17,886 nt of DNA from Actinomycetes bacterium. GTDB lineage: Bacteria; Actinomycetota; Actinomycetes; S36-B12. Positions 5,800 through 13,996 of the stretch are shown piece by piece. The position numbers and the translations under genes are program-made. Where the stretch lies: assembly GCA_030425745.1 (NCBI GenBank), contig JAUHZW010000018.1, positions 1 through 17,886 on the forward strand, given 5' to 3'. The stretch's first letter is position 1; every line of letters begins with the position of its first letter. A model generated the notes under the pieces. The model searched no databases. It saw only the letters and a list, made by a program, of their open reading frames with translations, and was not told the origin of the DNA.

Positions 5800-7952
5800 C
5801 CCGGATCGTGATGACGGCCGTGGCGGCCGTCATCGCTCTCGTTGCCGGGCTGGTCGCCGGGGCACCCGCGCACGCCACCGCCCCTACCAGCGTGCCGGCG
5901 GCTGACGGCAGCGTGGGCCCGGTGCGGATCGTCCTGGACTCCTTCGCGCCCGCGATCCCGGGGGAGAAGGCCACCCTGCGCCTGCGTGGTCGGGTCATCA
6001 ACACCTCACCGTCCACGGTGAAGGACGTCAGCCTGCGCCTGCGCCGTTCGTCCTTCCCTCTGAAGGACCGCGCCGGGATCGATGAGGTGGTCGACGGCGG
6101 CCTGACGTTCGACAGCGGTGAGCCGACGGACGTGCCGCTGCCGGGCACCCGGATCGTGGTGGCCGACGAGTTGGCGCCGGGGGAGCTGCGGCGGTTCACC
6201 ATGAGAGTGGCGGTGCGGTCCATCGGCTTCACCGAGCCGGGCGTCTACCCGATCGCCCTGGAATCGATGGGACGACAGCCCGCGGTCGATGAGTTCGACA
6301 CCCGCAAGGGCATCGTCCGCTCCTTCGTGCCGTGGTTCCCGGACGATGCCGAGATCGAGCCCATCCGGTTGGCCTGGCTCTGGCCGCTGGCCGGGTGGCC
6401 GGCCGAGACGGCATCGGGTGTCCTGCTGGACGATCAGACGCCGCGGGAACTCGCCCCGGACGGCCGGCTCGGCCAACTGCTCGCGATCGGCAGCCGGCAC
6501 CAGGCGACGGTCTCGTGGATCGCCGACCCGGCCCTGCTGCAGGAGGCCAGCACGATCGCGACCGGCTACCAGGTGCTGCGCAACGGCACCGTCGTGGTCG
6601 GGAGCGGGGAGGACGACGCAGCGGCGTGGCTGGATCTGCTGGGGCAGTCGACACGGCTGACCGGGCTGCGCACTCTGCCGTACGCCGATGTCGACGCATC
6701 GGCGATCATCCGCGGGGGCATGGCCAACGATGTCGTCCGAGCTGTGACGCGCGGGCCCCGCATCGCGGCGCAGGCCCTCGGGGATCCCACGGTCGGGGAG
6801 GTCTACTGGGCCCCGTTCGGCCGACTCGACCGGTCGACGGTCGACGTGCTCGCCTCATCCGGGGTGTCCGCGGTGATCCTCTCGGCCGACGCCATGCCTT
6901 CGACGAATGATCGGATCCCGACACAGGGGCAGCCCACGGCCGCCCTGCCGACCGATGTGGGCACCATCCGGGCCGTGCTGACCGACCCGGAACTGACCGA
7001 GATCCTCGATCTGCCGCAGTCGACGTCCGGTGAGGTCATCGCGGCGCGCCAGCGGTTCCTCGCCGAGACCGCCCTCGTCGCCCAGACCCTCGACTCCACC
7101 GATCGCACTCTGGTCGCGGCCCCGCCGAGTGTGCGGTGGAGTGGAAAGGCCTCCCTGCTGGCCCCGCTGCTGAAGGCCACCCGGTCCGCCGCCTGGCTCG
7201 AGCCGGTGAGCCTCGACGAACTGCTCGACGAGCCGGCCCCGTCGACGAGCCGACGTCGCGGTGGCTACGGCGAGAAGGCCAAGGAGGCCGAACTCGCCAA
7301 GGCGTATGTCGCTTCGATCGCGCGCACCACCGAGCAACTGGGTGTCTTCACCTCGGTGATCGACAACCCGACCGGGATCACCGAGCCCTACAGCGAGGCC
7401 CTCCTGCGTGCCGAGTCGTCCGGGTGGCGCACGCAGCCGGAGACCGGCGTCACCCTGCTCGACAGCATCCGCACCCAGCTCACCGAGCAGAGCGATCAGG
7501 TGCGCGTGCTGTCCGAGGGCACGATCACCTTCTCCGGTGACTCCGGCAAGGTGCCGGTGACCATCGCCAACGACCTCGACCGGTCCGTGACCGTCGGGCT
7601 CGCGCTGCGTGGTCGTCCGACGCTGCGTCTGGACTCCGAGGGTCTGGAGGGCATCGAGATCGAGGCCGGGAAGATGGCCAGTGTCGAGGTCGACGCGCGG
7701 GTGATCGGCGGTGATCCGCTGTCCGTCGGGGTGCAGTTGCTCAGTCCGGAGGGTGAGGACTACGGCTCGGCGGCCACGATCACCGTGACCTCGACGGCGT
7801 ACGCCCGGGCGGCGTCGTACGTCGTCGTGGCGGCCTTCGTCGCGATCCTGGTCTTCGTCGTCGTCGGGGTGATCCGCCGGATCCGCAAGGCGCAGAGCGA
7901 ATCCCCCAAGAGTCGTGAATCGGCGGGCAATGACGGGACGATGACCCCATGA
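5796..7952 (+). CDS. DUF6049 family membrane-anchored exported protein (Rv3909-type)
   Basis: A 718-residue exported protein of unknown function. A signal peptide covers residues 1-27 (hydrophobic Ala/Val/Leu core, likely cut after Ala-His-Ala). A large extracytoplasmic region follows, with a beta-rich N-terminal part (about 35-165), a long middle region, and a second beta-rich segment near 570-665. One C-terminal membrane helix lies near 668-692, then a short basic cytoplasmic tail. This architecture and the position between mutT4 and murJ match Rv3909 and the DUF6049 family. It starts inside the mutT4 stop (ATGA overlap) and its own stop overlaps the murJ start in the same way. Conserved linkage to MurJ suggests a role at the site of lipid II export or wall assembly; this is inferred from neighbourhood, as no catalytic motif is evident. 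Confidence 0.85.
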   Translation: MTRIVMTAVAAVIALVAGLVAGAPAHATAPTSVPAADGSVGPVRIVLDSFAPAIPGEKATLRLRGRVINTSPSTVKDVSLRLRRSSFPLKDRAGIDEVVDGGLTFDSGEPTDVPLPGTRIVVADELAPGELRRFTMRVAVRSIGFTEPGVYPIALESMGRQPAVDEFDTRKGIVRSFVPWFPDDAEIEPIRLAWLWPLAGWPAETASGVLLDDQTPRELAPDGRLGQLLAIGSRHQATVSWIADPALLQEASTIATGYQVLRNGTVVVGSGEDDAAAWLDLLGQSTRLTGLRTLPYADVDASAIIRGGMANDVVRAVTRGPRIAAQALGDPTVGEVYWAPFGRLDRSTVDVLASSGVSAVILSADAMPSTNDRIPTQGQPTAALPTDVGTIRAVLTDPELTEILDLPQSTSGEVIAARQRFLAETALVAQTLDSTDRTLVAAPPSVRWSGKASLLAPLLKATRSAAWLEPVSLDELLDEPAPSTSRRRGGYGEKAKEAELAKAYVASIARTTEQLGVFTSVIDNPTGITEPYSEALLRAESSGWRTQPETGVTLLDSIRTQLTEQSDQVRVLSEGTITFSGDSGKVPVTIANDLDRSVTVGLALRGRPTLRLDSEGLEGIEIEAGKMASVEVDARVIGGDPLSVGVQLLSPEGEDYGSAATITVTSTAYARAASYVVVAAFVAILVFVVVGVIRRIRKAQSESPKSRESAGNDGTMTP

Positions 7953-9748
7953 CCGACGAGCGGGAGGTGGACGAGGCGCTCGAAGCGGCCGAATCGCAGG
8001 CCGGTGACCTGACCGCCAACCCGATCTCGGCGTCCGACCGCACGGTCGCGCGCAACAGCGCCCTCATGGCCTCGGGCACGATCGTCTCGCGCGTCACCGG
8101 CATCGCCCGCGACATCGCACTGACGGCGGCGTTGGGCTTCTATCTGGTCTCCGACGCCTACTCCCTCGGAAACTCGCTGCCGAACATCGTGTACATCCTC
8201 GTCATCGGTGGCGCCCTCAATGCGGTGTTCGTCCCGCAGTTGGTGCGTCGCATGAAGGACGACGCCGACGAGGGCAAGGCCTACGCGGACCGACTGCTGA
8301 CCCTGACGGCGACATCGCTGCTGGTGCTGTCGATCGTCGCGGTCATCGCGGCGCCGTGGATCGTCGGCCTCTACACGCCGTCGGACTATCCGGCGGCGGA
8401 GTATGACCTCGCGGTGGCCTTCGCCCGTCTCATGCTGCCGCAGATCTTCTTCTACGGGCTGTACACGATGCTGAGTCAGGTGCTGAACGCACGGGGTCGC
8501 TTCGGTGCCCCGATGTTCGCCCCGATCGCCAACAACGTCGTCGCCATCACGACGTTCGTGCTCTTCATCGTCATCGCGGGCACCTCAGCCGCGGCCGACG
8601 GCGTGCTGACGACCGATCAGGTGCTCCTGCTCGGCATCGGCACCACCCTCGGCGTCGTCGTGCAGGCGCTCATCCTCATCCCGGTGATGCTGCGCTCGGG
8701 CTACGCGTGGCGACCACGCTTCGACTGGCGCGATGCCGGTCTGGGCAAGGCCGCGAAGCTCGCGGCGTGGACCATCGGCCTCGTCCTGGTCAACCAGATC
8801 ACCTACATCTTCATCACGCGGATGGCCACGCAGGCGAACGTCCTCGCGGCGGAGGCGGGCAACGTCGAGGCGGGCCTGACGACGTACCAGAAGGCCCATC
8901 TGGTCTTCATGCTCCCGCACAGCGTCATCACCATCTCCGTGGTGACGGCGATGCTGCCGGCGCTCAGCCGCATCGCGCACGCGGGCGAACTGCGGCAGGT
9001 GGGCCGCGACCTCGGGCGCACGATGCGCTTCATCTCCATGCTCGTCATCCCGATCGCGGCGATCCTGATCGTCAACGGCACAGCGGTGTCGATCCTGCTG
9101 TTCGGCTACGGGGCGGCCACCGAGGGCCAGGCGGGGATCATGGGCGTGGTGGTGTCGATCTTCATGCTCGGCCTGCCCCCGTTCACCCTGTTCTACGTCC
9201 TGCTGCGGGGCTACTACGCCCTTGAGGACACCCGTACGCCGTTCTTCATCACCGTCGTCTTCAGTGTGCTGCTGCTGGCCATGGCCTTCCCGCTGTTCTT
9301 CGTCACGGGCATCGCCAGCCCCGGTGGCACGCAGATCGCTGCGCTGGCCCTGGCGTACTCATTGGCCTACTGGATCGGGCTGTTCATCGCGTGGATCGTG
9401 CTGGCCCGTCGCCTGGGCACGCTGGACTCCGGCCGGACCGTCTGGATGCTGATTCGCGCCCTCCTCGCCGGCGGCATCGCCGTGGCCGCCATGGGCGGGG
9501 TCTACGCCTTGGTGCTCACCAACCAGCCGAGCAGCGACGACGTCACCTGGGGGCTGCGATTCGCGCTGCTCGGCACGATCGCCCTGTCGTCCCTCGTGGG
9601 TCTGGTCGTGTTCGGGATCGCCGCGTGGGCGTTCCGCATCGGTGAGGTGTCCGACGTAGTCTCGATGGCGCGCGGCGCCGCCCGCCGCGTGACCCGGGGC
9701 GGGCGTCGCCCCGATTCCCGGACTGACGCCAGCGGAGGGCGACGATGA
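7949..9748 (+). CDS. murJ: Lipid II flippase MurJ (MviN)
   Basis: MurJ moves lipid II, the peptidoglycan precursor, across the cytoplasmic membrane. The 599-residue protein has a charged cytoplasmic N-terminus (1-35), the conserved first-helix region with Ser-Arg-Val-Thr-Gly-x-x-Arg-Asp (about 49-57), and about fourteen hydrophobic segments typical of the MOP superfamily. It ends in a basic cytoplasmic tail (about 570-599). In M. tuberculosis the equivalent MviN (Rv3910) continues into an intracellular pseudokinase domain and an extracellular domain. Here the protein stops after the membrane part, and those domains are encoded by the next gene, which overlaps it by four bases (ATGA, 9745-9748). 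Translation is coupled to the upstream DUF6049 gene by another ATGA. Essentiality is expected from the family. Confidence 0.95.
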   Translation: MTDEREVDEALEAAESQAGDLTANPISASDRTVARNSALMASGTIVSRVTGIARDIALTAALGFYLVSDAYSLGNSLPNIVYILVIGGALNAVFVPQLVRRMKDDADEGKAYADRLLTLTATSLLVLSIVAVIAAPWIVGLYTPSDYPAAEYDLAVAFARLMLPQIFFYGLYTMLSQVLNARGRFGAPMFAPIANNVVAITTFVLFIVIAGTSAAADGVLTTDQVLLLGIGTTLGVVVQALILIPVMLRSGYAWRPRFDWRDAGLGKAAKLAAWTIGLVLVNQITYIFITRMATQANVLAAEAGNVEAGLTTYQKAHLVFMLPHSVITISVVTAMLPALSRIAHAGELRQVGRDLGRTMRFISMLVIPIAAILIVNGTAVSILLFGYGAATEGQAGIMGVVVSIFMLGLPPFTLFYVLLRGYYALEDTRTPFFITVVFSVLLLAMAFPLFFVTGIASPGGTQIAALALAYSLAYWIGLFIAWIVLARRLGTLDSGRTVWMLIRALLAGGIAVAAMGGVYALVLTNQPSSDDVTWGLRFALLGTIALSSLVGLVVFGIAAWAFRIGEVSDVVSMARGAARRVTRGGRRPDSRTDASGGRR

Positions 9749-11268
9749 GGACGCAGCAGGTGCTGGGGCGCTACCGCCTGCTCGAGCTCGTGGCCGAGGA
9801 CTCACCCGGGATCGCCCTGTGGCACGGGTATGACGAGGTGCTCGATCGCCCGATCGCGCTGCGCGTCATCCCGGTCGACCATCCGCGCGCCGGTGCGGCG
9901 CTGGCCGCGGCGCAGGCCGCGGCGCTCGTCGACGACCGTCGCCTGCTCCGCGTGCTCGACATCATCGACATCCCGGCAGGTGACGGGATGCCGCGTGCGC
10001 ACGGGATCGTCAGCGAGTGGGCGACCGGGCGCACCCTCGAGCAGACCCTCGCTGACCGGAACGGCACCCCCTTCGCGGCTCCCGAGGCACTGTCACTCGT
10101 CGCCGACATCGCGCGCGCTGTCGCCGCCGGCCGCAGCCACGATGTCGGGCACGGACGCCTGCGGCCCTCCAGTGTGTTCATCACCGATGCCGGTGAGGTC
10201 CGCGTCCGGGGGCTGGCGGTCGATGCCGCGGTCTTCGGCCCGACCCCGATGTCCGACGGCACCCAGGACGCCAGCGTCGAGCGCATCGATGTCGATGCCC
10301 TCGGCTGCCTGGCCTACCTGCTGTCGACGGGCTACTGGCCGGGGGCCCTGCCGGTGCAGGCCAGCCCGGCCCCGTTGGCCGGTGACCACGTGATGCCGCC
10401 CTCACAGGTGCGTGCCGCGGTTCCCGCCGGGGTCGACGACCTCATCGCCCGGTCGGTCGCGACCGCCGCGCCTGTCCGGGGGTGGGACCCGATCGAGGAT
10501 CCGGCCGGGTTCGCGGCCGCCGCGGGCGCTGCGCTGGACTTCGTCGCCCCGGTCACCACCAGCCTCAAGGCGGTGGAGGTGGGTCCGATCACCGCCCGGC
10601 GGCGGGCGCTGCGGGCGCTCGGCCGGCTCGTGGCCGTCGCCGTCGGAATCGGCATCGTCGCCGGGGTCTTCTGGATCGGGCGCCAGCTCATCGACTCCGC
10701 GCCGACCGCGCAGGAGACGGTCGATCCCGCTCTGGCCGAGATCCTCACCACGCCGGCCAAGCCGATCGAGCAGGTCGACACCGGTGACTTCACGTCGTCG
10801 TTCCCGGTCGCCGGATTCCGCTCCTACGACCCCTATGGCGATGACGACGGCAATGACAAGCCGGACAAGCGCAAGGGCCGTGAGAACGAAGAGTTGACCG
10901 AGACGGTCAACGACGAGGAGCCCGACACCGCCTGGCTCACCTCGGAGTACTCGAGCGCCGACCTCGACGGCAAGGGAGGGGTCGGGCTGATCGTCGACCT
11001 CGGCGAGCCGCAGGAGATCCAGCAGGTGTCGGTGAACCTCGTCGGGCGGGGCACCGGGATGGAGGTGCGGGTGTCCGACCGCATCCAGCGTGATCCCGCG
11101 CTGTGGACTCCGATGGGTCAGGCGTTCGCTCCAGGAGATCGGGTGACGGTGCGGGCACCGCGTCCGGTCAGCGGGCAGTACGTCCTGCTGTGGTTCACGC
11201 AACTGCCCCCCACCGAGGGCTTCGGCCAGTATCAGGGCGGGGTGCGCAGCGTGAGTGTCAGCGGTTAG
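9745..11268 (+). CDS. Membrane pseudokinase with discoidin-like extracellular domain (MviN C-terminal half)
   Basis: A 507-residue single-pass membrane protein. Residues 1-270 have a protein-kinase fold, but the catalytic residues are missing: the ATP-binding Lys of the Ala-x-Lys motif is Arg40, the His-Arg-Asp-Leu-Lys-Pro-x-Asn loop reads HGRLRPSSV (136-144) with no catalytic Asp, and the Asp-Phe-Gly position reads Gly-Leu-Ala (156-158). It should therefore bind partners rather than phosphorylate. A membrane helix lies near 293-313. An acidic linker (about 350-385) leads to a beta-sandwich of about 120 residues resembling F5/8 discoidin or carbohydrate-binding domains (about 392-507). This equals the C-terminal two thirds of mycobacterial MviN, where PknB phosphorylates the pseudokinase domain to recruit FhaA and restrain lipid II export. 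Here it is a separate gene coupled to murJ. Confidence 0.88.
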   Translation: MRTQQVLGRYRLLELVAEDSPGIALWHGYDEVLDRPIALRVIPVDHPRAGAALAAAQAAALVDDRRLLRVLDIIDIPAGDGMPRAHGIVSEWATGRTLEQTLADRNGTPFAAPEALSLVADIARAVAAGRSHDVGHGRLRPSSVFITDAGEVRVRGLAVDAAVFGPTPMSDGTQDASVERIDVDALGCLAYLLSTGYWPGALPVQASPAPLAGDHVMPPSQVRAAVPAGVDDLIARSVATAAPVRGWDPIEDPAGFAAAAGAALDFVAPVTTSLKAVEVGPITARRRALRALGRLVAVAVGIGIVAGVFWIGRQLIDSAPTAQETVDPALAEILTTPAKPIEQVDTGDFTSSFPVAGFRSYDPYGDDDGNDKPDKRKGRENEELTETVNDEEPDTAWLTSEYSSADLDGKGGVGLIVDLGEPQEIQQVSVNLVGRGTGMEVRVSDRIQRDPALWTPMGQAFAPGDRVTVRAPRPVSGQYVLLWFTQLPPTEGFGQYQGGVRSVSVSG

Positions 11269-11310
11269 CAAAGCCTCCGCGGCGCCCCCGGTTCGGCATC
11301 CGGTCACCGT

Positions 11311-11316
11311 TAGGCT
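11311..11316 (+). promoter_or_regulatory. -10 box of a leaderless sigM promoter
   Basis: TAGGCT ends seven bases before GTG 11324, with no Shine-Dalgarno between. It separates the sigM unit from the murJ operon, whose last gene stops 55 bases before sigM. No ECF-type -35 (GGAAC) was found at the expected distance, so autoregulation is not visible here. Confidence 0.5.
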
Positions 11317-11323
11317 CGCTGAT

Positions 11324-11971
11324 GTGAGCACGGACCCGCGCGCCGACGCCGAGCTCCTCGGCGCCCATGTCGCGGGTGATGAGACGGCGTTCGAGGAGCT
11401 GGTGCGCCGGCATCGGGATCGCCTGTGGGCCGTGGCACTGCGCACCACGGGGGATCCGGAGGAGGCGGCGGACGCCCTTCAGGACGCCCTGATCTCGGCC
11501 TTCCGGCGTGCCGAGCAGTTCCGCGGCGACTCTGCGGTGACGACCTGGCTGCACCGGATCGTGGTCAATGCGAGCCTGGACCGGCTGCGCCGACGGTCGG
11601 TGCGTTCCGCGGCGCCCCTGCCCGACGACAACGAGGACCTCCCCGGCAAGGTGGTGGTCGATCCGGTCGACCACATGGACCGGCGGGATGTCCAACTCGT
11701 GGTCACCGAGGCCCTCGCCGCCCTGCCCGAGGACCAGCGCGACGCCATCGTCCTGGTGGATGTCGAGGGCTGGTCGGTCGAGGACGCCGCCCGCCATCTG
11801 GGCGTCCCGGAGGGCACGATCAAGAGCCGCTGCTCCCGGGGCCGGGCCAAGCTGGCGAAAAGCTTGGACTTCCTGCGGAACCTCGACGCCACTGACCCCG
11901 TCACAGACCGTGCAGGAGCACAGTCGGCCGCCGGGACGACAGCACAGGGAGGTGACACCGAGCGTGGATGA
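11324..11971 (+). CDS. sigM: ECF RNA polymerase sigma factor SigM
   Basis: A 215-residue extracytoplasmic-function sigma factor. Region 2 spans about residues 20-90: a Phe-Glu-Glu-Leu-Val-Arg-Arg-His start, an Asp-Ala-Leu-Gln-Asp-Ala core-binding element and a Thr-Trp-Leu-His-Arg-Ile -10 recognition helix. Region 4 spans about 130-185, with an Ala-Leu-Pro-Glu-Asp-Gln-Arg element and a helix-turn-helix ending near Gly-Thr-Ile-Lys-Ser-Arg. Position between murJ and trxB, followed directly by a membrane anti-sigma gene, matches SigM of M. tuberculosis (Rv3911). The GTG at 11324 is chosen because it follows TAGGCT by seven bases; the open frame reaches back to 11255, overlapping the previous gene. 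The C-terminal extension after region 4 is Thr/Ala/Asp-rich. Its stop overlaps the start of the anti-sigma gene by eight bases. Confidence 0.93.
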   Translation: MSTDPRADAELLGAHVAGDETAFEELVRRHRDRLWAVALRTTGDPEEAADALQDALISAFRRAEQFRGDSAVTTWLHRIVVNASLDRLRRRSVRSAAPLPDDNEDLPGKVVVDPVDHMDRRDVQLVVTEALAALPEDQRDAIVLVDVEGWSVEDAARHLGVPEGTIKSRCSRGRAKLAKSLDFLRNLDATDPVTDRAGAQSAAGTTAQGGDTERG

Positions 11972-12875
11972 CGATCAGTCACGGCCGTCCGACCCCACCC
12001 CCATCGGGGGTGAGGAGCTGGACCCGGCGACCCTGGAGGCCCTGCAGAGCGCCCTGGGTGATCTGGACTTCCTGAGGCCCGACACCCCCCTGGACGAGGC
12101 TCCCATGCCGGAGTGGGCCTGGGACCGCATCACCGCAGCCCTCGACGAGGAGCGGGTCACCGCCCCCGTGGCGCGCCACTGGAACCGCTGGATCGGAGGC
12201 GTGGTGGCCGCATCCGTGGCTGTTCTGGCCGTCGGCGTCGGTGTCACGACGTTCTCCGGGTCCGACGGCGGCGAGGTCCTGGTGGCCGAGGCTCCCGCCA
12301 CACCGGCCGTGCTCGCCGATCCCGCCCCGCAGGCCGTCGAGGCGGACCCGACCGACATCGCTGCGGAGGACTCCGTGGCCCTCGCCGCACCGGCGCCGGA
12401 GGAGGATGCCGCGGAGAACGGCGCCGGGGACGATCTGTCGATCCCCGGGATGCTCTCCTTCGCCGGCATGGTCCCGCCGGCCGCCACCGTCGTCGGCTCC
12501 CGGACGGATTACAGCACCCCGGAGCTCACCACTCAGGTCGCGGACATGCTCAGCGAGAAGGGCATGGGCATGCCGCGGATGAAGCCCGAGGCAGCGCAGC
12601 CCGCGATCGAGCGGAACGTCCCCCTGCTGCCGGAGAGTGCCGTGCAAATGGCCTCCCAGAGCCTTCGTGACTGCATCACCCGGCTCACCCAGCTCGCCGA
12701 CTCCACAGCCCTGCTCGTGGACTGGTCCCAGGTCGACGGCCAGACCGCCGGCGTCGTGGTCGTCCCCGAGTACGAGGGGTCCGGCTCGTCAGCGCCGAAT
12801 GTCGAGGAGCTGGATGTCTGGGTCATCGACCCGGAGTGCGATGTGCGCATGTCAGTGCACATGAGCATGCCCTGA
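11964..12875 (+). CDS. Membrane anti-sigma factor for SigM (RsmA/Rv3912-type)
   Basis: A 303-residue single-pass protein. An acidic cytoplasmic N-terminus (residues 1-70) contains the likely sigma-binding helices, with a Met-Pro-x-Trp-Ala-Trp-Asp stretch near 49-55 of the kind seen in actinobacterial anti-sigma factors. A membrane helix spans about 76-95. The ectodomain starts with an Ala/Glu/Pro-rich linker and ends in a compact region (about 210-303) with two cysteines, C237 and C292, which could form a disulfide. No His-x3-Cys-x2-Cys zinc anti-sigma motif is present. The start GTG 11964 lies inside the sigM stop region and has a GGGAGGTGA Shine-Dalgarno eight bases upstream. Identification rests on layout and on the position of Rv3912. 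A stem-loop directly follows the stop codon. Confidence 0.85.
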   Translation: MDDDQSRPSDPTPIGGEELDPATLEALQSALGDLDFLRPDTPLDEAPMPEWAWDRITAALDEERVTAPVARHWNRWIGGVVAASVAVLAVGVGVTTFSGSDGGEVLVAEAPATPAVLADPAPQAVEADPTDIAAEDSVALAAPAPEEDAAENGAGDDLSIPGMLSFAGMVPPAATVVGSRTDYSTPELTTQVADMLSEKGMGMPRMKPEAAQPAIERNVPLLPESAVQMASQSLRDCITRLTQLADSTALLVDWSQVDGQTAGVVVVPEYEGSGSSAPNVEELDVWVIDPECDVRMSVHMSMP

Positions 12876-12877
12876 CC

Positions 12878-12905
12878 GGGCGGCCACCTGCCGTTCAGGC
12901 CGTCC
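12878..12905 (+). terminator. Stem-loop after the anti-sigma gene
   Basis: GGGCGGCC (12878-12885) can pair with GGCCGTCC (12898-12905) across a 12-base loop, giving an eight-pair stem with one G-U pair. It begins three bases after the anti-sigma stop codon. There is no T-run, as is common in high-GC actinobacteria. It would separate the sigM unit from trxB. Confidence 0.45.
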
Positions 12906-12908
12906 CCG

Positions 12909-12947
12909 TAGGATTCTGACGCGGACACCGGATACCCCCCTGGGCAT
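12909..12947 (+). promoter_or_regulatory. trxB upstream region: -10-like box and CsoR-like palindrome
   Basis: TAGGAT (12909-12914) fits TANNNT and would give a leader of roughly 80 bases. Downstream of it ATACCCCCCTGGGCAT (12932-12947) is a near-palindrome (five of six arm positions pair) resembling the ATACCC-N4-GGGTAT operators of CsoR-type copper sensors. A SigR/SigH-type GGAAT-N18-GTT promoter, known for thioredoxin operons in related bacteria, is not seen. Both calls are tentative. Confidence 0.3.
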
Positions 12948-13002
12948 ACCTGGGGACCTGTGCCGTGCAGACGACCCGGACGACTTCCAACAGGAGCACC
13001 AC

Positions 13003-13938
13003 GTGAGCGAGATCCGCAACGTCATCATCATCGGCTCCGGCCCCGCCGGATACACCGCCGCCATCTACGCGGCGCGCGCGCAGCTCAACCCGCTGATCTT
13101 CGAGGGCTCCGTCACCGCCGGCGGTGCGCTGATGAACACGACCGAGGTCGAGAACTTCCCGGGCTTCACCGAGGGCATCATGGGCCCGCAGCTCATGGAG
13201 CAGATGCGTGGGCAGGCCGAGCGCTTCGGAGCCGAACTGGTCACCGATGACGTCGTCAGCGTCGACCTCTCCGGCGACATCAAGACCGTCACCGACGGCT
13301 CGGGCACCACGCATCAGGCGCGCTCGGTCATCCTCGCGATGGGCTCGGCCTACCGGGAGCTCGGCCTGGAGAACGAGAAGCGTCTCTCCGGCCACGGTGT
13401 CTCGTGGTGTGCCACGTGCGACGGCTTCTTCTTCCGTGATCAGGACATCGCGGTCGTCGGCGGCGGTGACTCCGCCGTGGAGGAGGCGACCTTCCTGACG
13501 CGCTTCGCGAAGTCGGTGACCCTCGTGCACCGTCGGGACTCCCTGCGCGCCAGCAAGATCATGGCCGAGCGCGCTGAGAACGACCCCAAGCTGCACTTCG
13601 CCTGGAACTCGGTCGTCGAGGACGTCCTCGGCGACGCCAAGGTCTCCGGCCTCGTCCTGAAGGACACCGAGACCGGCGCCAGTCGCGAACTGCCCGTCAC
13701 CGGCCTGTTCGTGGCCATCGGCCACGACCCGCGCTCAGAACTCGTCAAGGGGCAGATCGACCTCGACGACGAGGGCTACGTGCTGGTGCAGGGCCGCACC
13801 ACGGCCACCAACGTCTCCGGGGTCTTCGCCTGCGGCGACCTCGTCGACCACACCTACCGCCAGGCCATCACCGCCGCGGGCTCCGGCTGCGCCGCCGCCC
13901 TGGACGCGGAGCGCTTCCTCGCCGATCTCGGCGAGTAG
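13003..13938 (+). CDS. trxB: Thioredoxin-disulfide reductase
   Basis: TrxB is the NADPH-dependent flavoenzyme that reduces thioredoxin in the cytoplasm. The 311-residue protein has the FAD-binding Gly-Ser-Gly-Pro-Ala-Gly at 11-16, the redox-active CATC (C136/C139), the NADPH-binding Gly-Gly-Gly-Asp-Ser-Ala at 153-158, and the second FAD motif Cys-Gly-Asp at 277-279. Length is normal for low-molecular-weight bacterial reductases. The GTG start at 13003 is supported by GGAG eight bases upstream and by immediate entry into the first beta strand. It lies 58 bases before trxA, as in mycobacterial trxB2-trxC. Expression from the region 12909-12947 is possible. Confidence 0.97.
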   Translation: MSEIRNVIIIGSGPAGYTAAIYAARAQLNPLIFEGSVTAGGALMNTTEVENFPGFTEGIMGPQLMEQMRGQAERFGAELVTDDVVSVDLSGDIKTVTDGSGTTHQARSVILAMGSAYRELGLENEKRLSGHGVSWCATCDGFFFRDQDIAVVGGGDSAVEEATFLTRFAKSVTLVHRRDSLRASKIMAERAENDPKLHFAWNSVVEDVLGDAKVSGLVLKDTETGASRELPVTGLFVAIGHDPRSELVKGQIDLDDEGYVLVQGRTTATNVSGVFACGDLVDHTYRQAITAAGSGCAAALDAERFLADLGE

Positions 13939-13949
13939 CCCGAGTAGCC
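13932..13949 (+). repeat. 9-base tandem duplication at the trxB stop codon
   Basis: CGAGTAGCC is repeated head to tail (13932-13940 and 13941-13949). The first copy contains the trxB stop codon TAG; the second creates TAGCCT (13945-13950), a possible -10 box for separate transcription of trxA. A clear -35 is not seen. Confidence 0.55.
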
Positions 13950-13996
13950 TGACCCTCGCACCGATCCGACCCCACCACGCCTGAAGGAGCACATCC

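Noticed and set aside
11269..11323. ECF-type autoregulatory promoter (GGAAC -35) for sigM
   Set aside because: No GGAAC or close variant lies 16-17 bases before a CGTC-like -10; only the TAGGCT box was found.
10402..11448. Minus-strand open frame (348 codons) spanning the pseudokinase and sigM
   Set aside because: Crosses a gene boundary and a promoter, with Asp/Arg/Gly-rich shadow composition.
12876..13002. SigR/SigH-type promoter (GGAAT-N18-GTT) for trxB
   Set aside because: GGATT occurs at 12911-12915, but no GTT lies at the required distance.
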